Assembly (NCBI GenBank): GCA_964555565.1
Contig: CAZKTF010000051.1
Coordinates: 1 to 18,235 of the forward strand
Length of the DNA stretch: 18,235 bases
Direction of reading: 5' to 3'
DNA from: CAZKTF01 sp964555565
GTDB lineage: Bacteria > Planctomycetota > JAJSAM01 > JAKLKS01
Notes under the pieces: model-generated
Databases searched by the model: none
Seen by the model: only the letters and a program-made list of their open reading frames with translations
Told to the model about the DNA's origin: nothing
Made by a program: the position numbers and the translations under genes
Shown: positions 5,965 through 13,145 of the stretch, piece after piece
How positions within the stretch are numbered: position 1 is the stretch's first letter
How the letters are laid out: each line of letters begins with the position of its first letter

Positions 5965-6013
5965 CGGTTTCCTAAACCGAAGGTCGGCAGTTCGAGTCTG
6001 CCCGGGGATACCA
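5965..6013 (+). repeat. att-type repeat, copy 3 (exact tRNA-Arg 3' half)
   Basis: Identical to 1842-1890 over 49 bases, ending in CCA. The preceding bases do not continue the tRNA, so the duplication boundary is at the anticodon stem. It marks the outer right end of the integrated region. Confidence 0.9.
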
Positions 6014-6028
6014 GCCCACTCAGCACCA

Positions 6029-6115
6029 GGGGTCAGACCTCGGGCGTTTGCAAACCGTGGCCTTCGACCCCTCGCGTCACCCCACCCCGTTTGCAAACGA
6101 CTGGGGTCTGACCCC
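6029..6115. repeat. REP/MITE-like inverted repeat (GGGGTCAGACC ... GGTCTGACCCC)
   Basis: Two 27-base arms (6029-6055 and 6089-6115) pair at 24 positions around a 33-bp centre. Each arm has an outer GGGGTCAGACC-type end and an inner perfect palindrome GTTTGCAAAC. GGGGTCAGACCCC-type ends are a motif I associate with REP-type repeats handled by Y1 (REP-associated) transposases; none is encoded in this window. It sits 15 bp after the last attachment-type repeat. Confidence 0.75.
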
Positions 6116-6582
6116 CTGCTCCTCCCGCGGCCGCTCCGCGCGGGGGAGGGGGGGGCGTGACCGCGGCCCATGCTTCGTGAGTCCCTTCGGCGGGATGGAG
6201 TCCGGCCCCGGGAGTGGGCGGCCGGGTGGGGGCGTGCCGGATCCTCCGCGCGTCCGCCGGTCTGCACCCCGCTCCGGGGACGGATGCAGGGGGAGAACGC
6301 CCCGGGCTCGGCCACGGCCGGCAGGCCCTGCAGGGCGCAGCGCATAGGGGGAATGACGCGGGCAAACCCTGCGGACCGGACGAGGAGGCGCCGCGAGGAA
6401 GGGCCCCATCGGTCAGGCGCTACACACCGCGGCGCCGCAAGTTGATCCCTCGCCGCGGGTTGCGGCGGAAGACTCCAGGATCTCAGGAAGGGCGCAGTAG
6501 CAGGGGCAGGTCAGCGCAGGCTCCGGGGAGAACCCTCGGCGGCGCACGACTCGGCAGGGTTCCAAGCTTGCTCATGTCCATG
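6116..6582. other. Gene-poor stretch
   Basis: I see no convincing gene, RNA or repeat. Short open frames on both strands (for example 6214-6609) are Arg/Gly/Pro-rich, lack conserved motifs and are explained by high GC. Confidence 0.6.
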
Positions 6583-6638
6583 GGAATGGCAATATTTGTC
6601 TTGTGCTAATACAATAAATTCATAGGATTACTATTACC
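6583..6638 (+). promoter_or_regulatory. AT-rich leader/promoter of the 6639 gene
   Basis: About 56 bases with strong A/T excess in an otherwise very GC-rich window. TTGTCT at 6596-6601 and AT-rich hexamers around 6607-6628 could form a promoter, but no pair is a clear consensus. AGGA at 6624-6627 is a plausible ribosome-binding site 11 bases before the ATG. Confidence 0.5.
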
Positions 6639-7151
6639 ATGCCTCCCTTCGACCTTCAGGAGTCGTTGGAGAAGGCCCGCCGACGGTTCGGAGAGGCGCC
6701 CTTGCGTGCGACGCGGGCACCCCGCTCCGATCGCGGAGTCTCCCGGCTCCCGTCCGAGGTGGTCGCCTGCGTGGGCCGGGCGCTGTCCGGCCAGGAGCGG
6801 CCGCGGATGAGGGAGATCCTGTCCCGGATCGGGGAAGGATGCGGCATGAGGCGCCTCGAGCCTCCGTCGAGGGCCACGGTCTACAAGTTGATGTGCACCC
6901 TCCCCTGCCCCACCCTCCGCGCGGGGGACCTGCCGGCCTCCGTCCAGGCCGCCCTCTACAACATGGAGCCGGAGAGCGAGGTCCCGGCCCACCAGGTCGT
7001 CTTCTGCTGCTTCAACTACGGGGACCTCCGCGCCATGAGCTTCGCCGCGGGGCTCCCCTGGCTGGCCGTCCACCAGGCGCTGCGCCTCCCCGGCTACCGG
7101 AAGAGGAGCCGCGGGCTCGTCGAGGCCGTGGCCCTCGCCCGGGGCATCTGA
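6639..7151 (+). CDS. Putative antitoxin/partner of the AbiEii-like nucleotidyltransferase
   Basis: 170 aa, ATG at 6639 after an AGGA ribosome-binding site. Residues 45-90 resemble a winged-helix DNA-binding segment (LPSEVVACVGRALSGQERPR, then SRATVYKLMCTLP). The C-terminal half has a conserved-looking block, HQVVFCCFNYGDLRAMSFAA followed by GLPWLAVHQALRLPGYRKRS and RGLVEAVALARGI. I recall this block from proteins encoded directly before nucleotidyltransferases of the AbiEii/DUF1814 type. The ATG of the next gene follows the TGA after a single base, so they form one operon. DNA binding and antitoxin function are inferred from the layout. The AT-rich promoter region suggests foreign origin. Confidence 0.6.
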   Translation: MPPFDLQESLEKARRRFGEAPLRATRAPRSDRGVSRLPSEVVACVGRALSGQERPRMREILSRIGEGCGMRRLEPPSRATVYKLMCTLPCPTLRAGDLPASVQAALYNMEPESEVPAHQVVFCCFNYGDLRAMSFAAGLPWLAVHQALRLPGYRKRSRGLVEAVALARGI

Positions 7152-7152
7152 G

Positions 7153-7806
7153 ATGGAAGCCCGCGATCCCCTGGAGGTCATCCCGCCGCCGCTCGGCCGG
7201 GCCGTCGGCGACCTCCCCTGGTGATTCGTCATCGGAGGGCACGCGGTCCGCTGCATCTGTCCCTACCGGCCGAGCCGGGACGTGGACTTCGGCGTCCGGA
7301 GCGCCGAGAACCTCCACGACCTCCTGCGTCAGCTCGGGGAACGTGGGAAGGTGGAGATCACCGAACGCGGCGAGGACACGGTCCACCTGCGCTTCGAAGG
7401 CATCAGCGTGTCGGTGTTCCTGCTCGACAGCCTGGCCCCCTTCGTCGAGCATCGCCGCCTGACCGCGACCGGGGTCCTGGCCACGAAGCTGCACGCCATC
7501 CTCGACCGGGGTGTCCGGCGGGACTTCTTCGACCTCTACGTGACCCTGCAGCGCCGTTCCATGGGCATCGCCGAGTGCCTCGCGTCCCTCCGCGCGGTAT
7601 TCCGGCAGGAGGTGGACGAGCCGCTCCTCCTCCGGGCCCTGACCTTCTTCGACGATGCCGACCGGGAGGCCCGCCTCCCCGGCGAGGGTCCCGACGACTG
7701 GAAGACGGTGAAGGGGTTCTTCCGGACGAGGGTGGGGCGCCTCCTCGTCCCGCCCGCGCGGGAACTCGAGATCCAGAAGCGCGTGGTGGACGTGCATGAG
7801 GCGTAG
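7153..7806 (+). pseudogene. AbiEii-like nucleotidyltransferase with in-frame TGA at codon 24
   Basis: The frame from ATG 7153 reads MEARDPLEVIPPPLGRAVGD, LPW, TGA (7222-7224), then FVIGGHAVRCICPYRPSRDV, DFGVRSAENLHDLLRQLG and on to TAG 7804-7806 (218 codons including stops). After the stop lies the polymerase-beta-type nucleotidyltransferase motif: GG at codons 28-29 and DVD at 43-45. HRRLTATGVLATKLHAILDR and RRDFFDLYV in the middle are typical of AbiEii/DUF1814 proteins. No ATG, GTG or TTG lies between the stop and the GG motif; the first, GTG 7282, falls inside the DVD motif and removes it. A protein made from there could not be catalytic. Either the toxin is dead or the TGA is read through; TGA is a normal stop elsewhere in the window. 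Confidence 0.75.
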
Positions 7807-8093
7807 GGAAACGATCCCCGCTTCGTCGTCGGCGTAAGGGGGACGGCGCCCCGCCTCCGGACCCCGGAAGGGGAAGGAGGCGGCAACGGCGGGGAAGAGG
7901 CAGGAGGATGGGAGGGGACCGGCCGGAGGGGGGCCCGGTGCCGACCGCAGGGGCTCCCCGGAGCGCCGGCCACGGTGGGCCGCGGCGGGGCACTCCGGGC
8001 TGGACTGGGGCTCCCCCATGGGGTACCAAGGGGCCTCCCCGGCGTGGGCCGGGGCCGAACGCCCGCGACCTTCCACCGGACCGGGGTCCCTGC

Positions 8094-10526
8094 ATGTTCC
8101 GCCGACTCCTCGACCGCGGGTGGCTCGCGATCGTGCTCGTCTTCGCCGCCGCGACGATCGCGCTGGGGAGCTTCCTCCCGCGGGTCACGGTGGACGCGAG
8201 CACAAAGCTCCTCCTCGACGAGCACGACCCGGACCTGGCGTACTACAACCGGGCGCAGCGGCTGTGGCCCTCCGACGACGAGTACGCGATCGTCTGCTGC
8301 CGCCGCGCGGACTGGTTCACGCCGGAGTCCCTCGAGGTCCTGAGGGGGATCCAGGCGGAGCTCGCGAAGGTCCGGCACGTGAGGAAGGTGTTCTCGCTCT
8401 TCTCCGTGCCCCTCCTGCGGCAGGGGCCGGTCCTCGTGCCGGTGAAACTCGACGCGGAGGGGGTCGATCTCGCGAAGGCCCGCGAGGAGCTCACGCACCA
8501 CGCGCTGGCGGGGGGCGTCCTCGTCTCGGCGGACGGCCGCGACGCCGTGCTCCTCGCCTACCTCGACCAGCCGCCCGAGTACGCCCGCCTCGACCGCGAG
8601 CGCCAGGAGGCCTTCGACCGGGGGGACGCCGCCGGCGCCGCGGCCCTGGACGCGCCCTTCGAGGCGGCGGGCGCGGAGCTGCGGGCCCGGCGCCGCGAAA
8701 TGGTCGAGGGGGTCCGGGCCGTCGCCCGGGAATGGAGCGCGAAGACCGACGGTCCGATCCGCCTCTCGGGGCTGCCCGTCATCAACCTGGGGCTCATCGA
8801 GTTCGTCGGCCACGACGTCCGGTGGTTCGGGGTCGGGAGCCTCGTGCTCTTCACGCTCGCCTTCGCGGCCGTCTACCGGACGCCGCGCTGGACGGCGCTC
8901 CCGATCGTGGCGTGCCTCCTCCCCGTGGCCCTCGTCCTCGGGGCGATGGCGGCCCTGGGGCTGAAGCTCACGGTCATCACCGCGAACCTCCCGCTCCTGC
9001 TCTTCGTCATCATGCTCCCGTACACGGTCTACTTCATCGAGCGGTACCGCGAGCGCCGCGCCCGGGGCACGGGCGAATCCCACCTCGACTCGACCGCAGG
9101 CGCGGCGGGGGACATCTGGCTCCCGTGCCTGTACTCCTGCACGACGACGATGGCGGGGTTCGCGTCGCTCCTGACGAGCGGGGTGAAGCCGGTCTGGTGG
9201 TTCGGCCTGATGATGACGATCGGGCTCGCCGTCGGGCTCGCGTGCGCGTTCCTGTTCCTGCCGGCGGCGACGCGCCCCCTCGGGGCGCGGGAGGACCCGG
9301 GGGCTAGCGCCGCCCCCCGGCCCTCGGGGCTCGTCCGCCTGCTCGAGCGGCTCGTGCTCGGCGCGCCGCGGTCCGTGGTGGTCTCGGCGGTCGTGCTGAT
9401 CGCCGCCGCGGCATGGGGCTGCACCCGCCTCACCGCCGAGAACAAGTTCATCGACTACTTCTGGCCGAGGACGGAGGTCTACCAGGGGCTGGAGTACATC
9501 GACCGCCACATGGGCGGGACCACGCCGCTCGACGTCGTCCTCACCTCGAAGGAGCCGGACTTCTTCAGGACCGAGGAGGGGGTCGGAGCGATCCGGGCGG
9601 CGTCGGCGTACTTCGCGAAGGTGCCCGAGGTCGGCAGCGTCACCTCCCTGGCGACCCTGCTCGACGAGGTGCACAAGGCGGAGATGCTCTCCGCGATGAC
9701 GGCCGAGATGCTCTCCCTGAACGACGCCGTCGAGCCGCTCCTGCGCGACATGGCGACGCCCGACTTCAGGACCGCGCGGGTGACCGTGCGGTTCCGGGAG
9801 ACCGCGCCGACGCTGCACCGCAGGACCATCCTCGAGGGCCTGAGGAAGGACCTCGCGGGGCGCCCCGAGCTCGCGGCGCTCTCGCCGCGGCCGACCGGCG
9901 TCTTCCTCCTCTACGCGAACATGCTCGACTCGCTCCTCCAGAGCCAGAAGGACACCTTCCTGATGGTCCTCGCCGCCATCTACCTCATGCTCGTCACGCT
10001 CTTCGCCACCGTCGATCTCCGCCGCCGGCGGAAGGGCGGCTCGGTCCCGGGGGCCCTGGGGCACGCGGCCACGCTGTCGGTCATCGTCCTCCTCCCCCAG
10101 GTGCTCCCCGCCGTGGTGGTCCTGGGCGTGATGGGGGGGGCCGGGGTCCCCCTCGACCTCATCACCGTGACGATCGCCGCCATCGCGATGGGCGTGGGCA
10201 TCGACGCGGCGATCCAGTACACCGTGCGCTACCGTATCGAGCTGGCCGCGACGGGCGGCGACCGCCGCGCCGCGGTGACGCGCAGCCACGCGACGATCGG
10301 CCGCTCCATCTGGATCGCCACCTCGATCATGGTCGCCGGCTTCAGCGTGCTCGCCCTGTCCGACTTCGTGCCCACGGTGATGTTCGGGCTGTTCAACGCG
10401 CTGGCGATGGTGATGGGGCAGTTCGCCGCGCTGACCGTCCTGCCCTCGCTGTTCCTCCTGACCGGGCTGCCGCGCCACGGCGCCGCGGCGCCCGGGGCTA
10501 CGCCAGCAGCGCCAGGTCCTCCATGA
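8094..10526 (+). CDS. RND superfamily exporter, MMPL-type
   Basis: 810 aa from ATG 8094 (MFRRLLDRGWLAIVLVFAAA); this start places the first membrane helix (about 9-28) right at the N terminus. No clear ribosome-binding site precedes it, and the 287 bp upstream (7807-8093) hold nothing recognisable. The layout is the RND duplication: helix 1, a large exported loop (30-235), five to six helices (about 243-390), helix 7 near 424-443, a second exported loop, then helices to the C terminus. MGVGIDAAIQYTVRYR has Asp704 at the position of the MMPL proton-relay Asp in the second half. The first half lacks an equivalent (FVIMLPYTVYFIERYR). Such COG1033-type proteins move lipids or hydrophobic compounds across the envelope; the substrate here is unknown. 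The 3' end overlaps the convergent NERD gene by 29 bp. Confidence 0.88.
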   Translation: MFRRLLDRGWLAIVLVFAAATIALGSFLPRVTVDASTKLLLDEHDPDLAYYNRAQRLWPSDDEYAIVCCRRADWFTPESLEVLRGIQAELAKVRHVRKVFSLFSVPLLRQGPVLVPVKLDAEGVDLAKAREELTHHALAGGVLVSADGRDAVLLAYLDQPPEYARLDRERQEAFDRGDAAGAAALDAPFEAAGAELRARRREMVEGVRAVAREWSAKTDGPIRLSGLPVINLGLIEFVGHDVRWFGVGSLVLFTLAFAAVYRTPRWTALPIVACLLPVALVLGAMAALGLKLTVITANLPLLLFVIMLPYTVYFIERYRERRARGTGESHLDSTAGAAGDIWLPCLYSCTTTMAGFASLLTSGVKPVWWFGLMMTIGLAVGLACAFLFLPAATRPLGAREDPGASAAPRPSGLVRLLERLVLGAPRSVVVSAVVLIAAAAWGCTRLTAENKFIDYFWPRTEVYQGLEYIDRHMGGTTPLDVVLTSKEPDFFRTEEGVGAIRAASAYFAKVPEVGSVTSLATLLDEVHKAEMLSAMTAEMLSLNDAVEPLLRDMATPDFRTARVTVRFRETAPTLHRRTILEGLRKDLAGRPELAALSPRPTGVFLLYANMLDSLLQSQKDTFLMVLAAIYLMLVTLFATVDLRRRRKGGSVPGALGHAATLSVIVLLPQVLPAVVVLGVMGGAGVPLDLITVTIAAIAMGVGIDAAIQYTVRYRIELAATGGDRRAAVTRSHATIGRSIWIATSIMVAGFSVLALSDFVPTVMFGLFNALAMVMGQFAALTVLPSLFLLTGLPRHGAAAPGATPAAPGPP

Positions 10527-11904
10527 CCTGGTCCATGGACTCGTAGCGCAGTCCGCGCTGGAAGGCGCACATGCGCGCGATGACCTCCTTGACGTCCTTC
10601 GGCCGGGCGTTCGGGGCCGGGGCGCCGGGGACCTGGAGGGCCCTCTGGATGGACCCCGTGCGGAGGGAGACCTCCTTGTCCTCGAGGACGTCCTCGACGT
10701 CCCCGTAGGGGTGCTTGCCGGTGACGAGCTCGTAGAAGACCACGCCGAGGGAGTAGATGTCGGCCTGCTCGTCCGCGGCCGCCGGGTCGTTCCAGGCCTC
10801 GGGGGCGACGTACCGCGGGTCCATCAGGCGCCGCAGCTCCCCGGGGTCGCAGAAGTCCTCGTGGTCCCTGAGGCGCGCGAGGTCGAACCCGACGAGCTTC
10901 ACGACCCCCTGCACGTTCACGACGATGTTGAGGGGCGCAAGCGCGCGGTGGACGACGCGGTGGGCGTGGCAGTGGCGGAGCCCCGCGGCGGCCTTCCGCA
11001 CGATGTCCACCTTGCGCTCCCAGGCGAGCGCCCCCTCCTCGTGGCGCTCGAGCAGCGTGGCCAGCGAGAGCCCGTCCTCCACGTACTCCGTAGGCTCCAC
11101 GAAGAGGTTGTCCTCCCACGCGAACACGTCACCCGTCCGGATGACGTGGGGATGGGAGCCGAGCAGCCGCATGGCGTCCTGGTGGCGGAAGATGCCCTCG
11201 ATCTGGCGCTCCCTCCGGCTCTCCGGCGCGTAGGGGTCGAAGTGGTGGACGCGCAGGACGGTCGCGGGGCGGGTGCGGATGTGGCGGTGGTTGGCGAGGA
11301 AGGCCGTGACGTGGTCGTGCTGGGAGAACCTGGAGACGACGTCGTAGAGGCCGATGCGCTTGACCTTCCGGGAGGGCCGGAAGTCCACGAGCACGCGTCC
11401 GACGTCCACGCGGTGGCGCGCGACGGAGTCGGTCTTCACGGGGAGCCACGCCGGGTCCATCAGCGCCGCCTCCACCTCGCCCAGGTGCAGGATGCGCCGC
11501 GCCTGCGGGTCCTGGACCTTCGCGCGGGCCCGGTCGTCGGACAGCAGGATGACCGTCTCCACGAACACGTCCCGGAGGTTGGCGGAGGCGCCCGTGATCC
11601 GCTCCGCCAGGATCTTCGACTTCTTGTTCGCCAGCGGGATGGGGCTCGGGTAGACGGCCCCGTTGTCCAGCGTCCAGTGCCGGGAGTCCCCGTGGATCCG
11701 GCCGCGGTACCCCTTCACCTCGATGTGGTACACCGCCCAGTCCCCCACCACGACGACGTCGAACTCGTAGGGGAGCCCGCGCCCGGTGCAGACCTCGAAG
11801 TTGTGGATGACGAGCCAGTCCGCGGGGAGCAGCTCGCCGAGGCGGCGGATCGCGAGCGCCTCGCTCTCGTTCTCCGGCTGTCCCACGGGCTGGATGATGG
11901 CCAC
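10498..11904 (-). CDS. NERD nuclease-like domain fused to a protein-kinase-like domain (predicted pseudokinase)
   Basis: 468 aa from GTG 11904; a GTG three codons further up (11913) is possible. Residues 11-130 form a NERD domain: NESEA, then YEFDVVVVGDWAVYHIEVKG with Asp49, Glu62 and Lys64, the D...ExK arrangement of PD-(D/E)XK nucleases. The C-terminal 260 residues follow a Ser/Thr kinase fold (late ADIYSLGVVFYELVTGKHPY, RYVAPEAW). The catalytic residues are changed: HRD is HRA (319-321) in VVHRALAPLNIVVN and DFG is GFD (339-341) in KLVGFDLAR. I see no glycine-rich loop or VAIK lysine. A nucleotide-sensing or scaffold role is more likely than phosphotransfer. It lies 77 bp downstream of the topoisomerase gene, in the same direction. 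Confidence 0.82.
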   Translation of the reverse strand: MAIIQPVGQPENESEALAIRRLGELLPADWLVIHNFEVCTGRGLPYEFDVVVVGDWAVYHIEVKGYRGRIHGDSRHWTLDNGAVYPSPIPLANKKSKILAERITGASANLRDVFVETVILLSDDRARAKVQDPQARRILHLGEVEAALMDPAWLPVKTDSVARHRVDVGRVLVDFRPSRKVKRIGLYDVVSRFSQHDHVTAFLANHRHIRTRPATVLRVHHFDPYAPESRRERQIEGIFRHQDAMRLLGSHPHVIRTGDVFAWEDNLFVEPTEYVEDGLSLATLLERHEEGALAWERKVDIVRKAAAGLRHCHAHRVVHRALAPLNIVVNVQGVVKLVGFDLARLRDHEDFCDPGELRRLMDPRYVAPEAWNDPAAADEQADIYSLGVVFYELVTGKHPYGDVEDVLEDKEVSLRTGSIQRALQVPGAPAPNARPKDVKEVIARMCAFQRGLRYESMDQVMEDLALLA

Positions 11905-11981
11905 GGGCCACACCGTACCCGGCGGGGGGGGGAGGCGCAACCCGCGACCCGATGGGCCCCCGCAGCGGGCGGGGACGACCG

Positions 11982-13118
11982 CTAGGCCGCCCCCTCCACC
12001 CGGGGATCCGGGACCGCCTCCTGGAGGAACCTGAGGACCGCGACCTCCTCGCGGCGGAGGGCGGCGGCGGGGCGCTCGCGGCGCGCGTGGAGCATCCGGG
12101 CGGGCGGGCCCGTCGGGACGGTGAGCCCCAGGTGGTAGGCGTGCAGCAGCGCGGGGTGGACGTAGTACTTCCGGCACACGGCGCGCGTGTTGCCCAGGCG
12201 CAGGGACACCGCGTCGATGGCGCGGATGACGTTCCGGTCGGCCTCGCGGCGGCTCGAGGCGGGCCCCATGGCCCGCAGCTCCACGGCGGCCAGCATCGTG
12301 CCGCCCCAGGTCCGGAAGTCCTTGGCGGTGATGTCGCGGCCGGTGGCCTCTCGCAGGTAGGCGTTCACGTCGTCCGACGAGACGGCCTGGCGCTTCCCGG
12401 AGGGGTCGAGGTACTGGAACATCTCCTGCCCGGGGAGGTCCCGGCTCCGCTGGACGATGCGGGCGAGCCGCGGGTCCGTGATGGACACCGAGTGCTCGAC
12501 CCCGCCCTTGCCGCGGAAGGTGAACTTCAGCAGGGCCCCCTCGACGCGCACGTGCCTCCGGCGGAGCGTCGTCAGCCCGTAGGAGCGGTTCTCGCGCGCG
12601 TACTCGTCGTTGCCCACGCGGATGAGGGTCTTGTCCAGGAGGCGCACCGCGGTGGCGAGGAGCTGGCGCCGGGTCAGGGGGCCGGCGCCGAGGTCGCGCT
12701 CCACCCGTTCCCGCAGCAGCGGGAGGACCTCGCTGAACTCGAGCATGCGGCGGAACTTGGACCGGTCCCGCGCCTCGCGGTAGGAGGGATGGTAGCGGTA
12801 CTGCTTGCGGCCGCGGGCGTCGCGCGCCGTCGCCTGGATGTGGCCGTGGGGATCCGGGCAGATCCACACGTCGGTCCAGCCCGGGGGGATGGCCAGCGCG
12901 TGGATCCGCTTCCGCGTGACCGGGTTCCGGATGCGCGCGCCGTTCGTGCCGAAGTAGATCCAGCCCGTCCCGGATCGTCGCCGGTGGATCCCCGCGACGC
13001 CGTCGGTGACGTAGGTGAGCCCGGCCCTAGTGGCCGCCTCGCGATGCTCGCGGGTCCGCGGCGATCTCAAGGCGCCCCCCCTCCCCCACGTCGGGCCTTC
13101 CGCGAGCAACTCTACCAC
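11982..13118 (-). CDS. DNA topoisomerase IB
   Basis: 378 aa from ATG 13118. The N-terminal domain has GLTYVTDGVAGIHRRRSGTG, WIYFGTNGARIRNPVTRKRI and LAIPPGWTDVWICPDPHGH, typical of bacterial (poxvirus-like) topoisomerase IB. The catalytic pieces are present: Arg in RVGNDEYARENRSYGLTTL, Lys in FRGKGGVEHSV, Arg in TAKDFRTWGGTMLA, and the nucleophilic Tyr319 in CRKYYVHP near the end. It relaxes supercoils through a 3'-phosphotyrosine link. The length is usual for the family. It lies 27 bp downstream of the ABC ATPase gene, so it may be transcribed from the same promoter, although no functional link is evident. Confidence 0.93.
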   Translation of the reverse strand: MVELLAEGPTWGRGGALRSPRTREHREAATRAGLTYVTDGVAGIHRRRSGTGWIYFGTNGARIRNPVTRKRIHALAIPPGWTDVWICPDPHGHIQATARDARGRKQYRYHPSYREARDRSKFRRMLEFSEVLPLLRERVERDLGAGPLTRRQLLATAVRLLDKTLIRVGNDEYARENRSYGLTTLRRRHVRVEGALLKFTFRGKGGVEHSVSITDPRLARIVQRSRDLPGQEMFQYLDPSGKRQAVSSDDVNAYLREATGRDITAKDFRTWGGTMLAAVELRAMGPASSRREADRNVIRAIDAVSLRLGNTRAVCRKYYVHPALLHAYHLGLTVPTGPPARMLHARRERPAAALRREEVAVLRFLQEAVPDPRVEGAA

Positions 13119-13145
13119 CCGGGGAGGCGGAGGGCGCGCCGGGGA

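Larger units (their letters stand above)
1891..6013. mobile_element. tRNA-Arg integration hotspot: remnants of tandem integrated elements
   Basis: The region is bounded by the tRNA 3' half (1842-1890) and an exact 49-bp copy of it (5965-6013), with a third, diverged copy inside (4825-4874). This is the layout left when tyrosine-recombinase elements insert into a tRNA 3' end: the first copy keeps the tRNA functional and each later copy marks the far end of an element. The two units are about 3.0 kb and 1.1 kb. The cargo is a transposase, toxin-antitoxin-type pairs and fragments. No integrase or replication gene can be seen, so these are probably decayed elements, or minimal ones mobilised in trans. 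Element identity is inference; the repeats are directly visible. Confidence 0.7.

Noticed and set aside
1891..6640. CRISPR array
   Set aside because: Repeats are few and irregularly spaced, derive from a tRNA or are contiguous 11-mers without spacers, and no cas gene is present.
5327..7806. Stop-codon reassignment (TAG as Gln, TGA as a sense codon) to explain the interrupted toxins
   Set aside because: Two different stop codons are involved, and both TGA and TAG end intact genes in the window at the expected places.
7536..10478. A 980-residue open frame on the minus strand
   Set aside because: It is antisense to the RND exporter, rich in Arg/Gly/Glu/Pro, has no domain, and results from third-position GC bias.
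11905..12867. Upstream extension of the NERD-kinase frame
   Set aside because: It lies in another frame over topoisomerase IB and is low complexity; the NERD domain begins right after GTG 11904.
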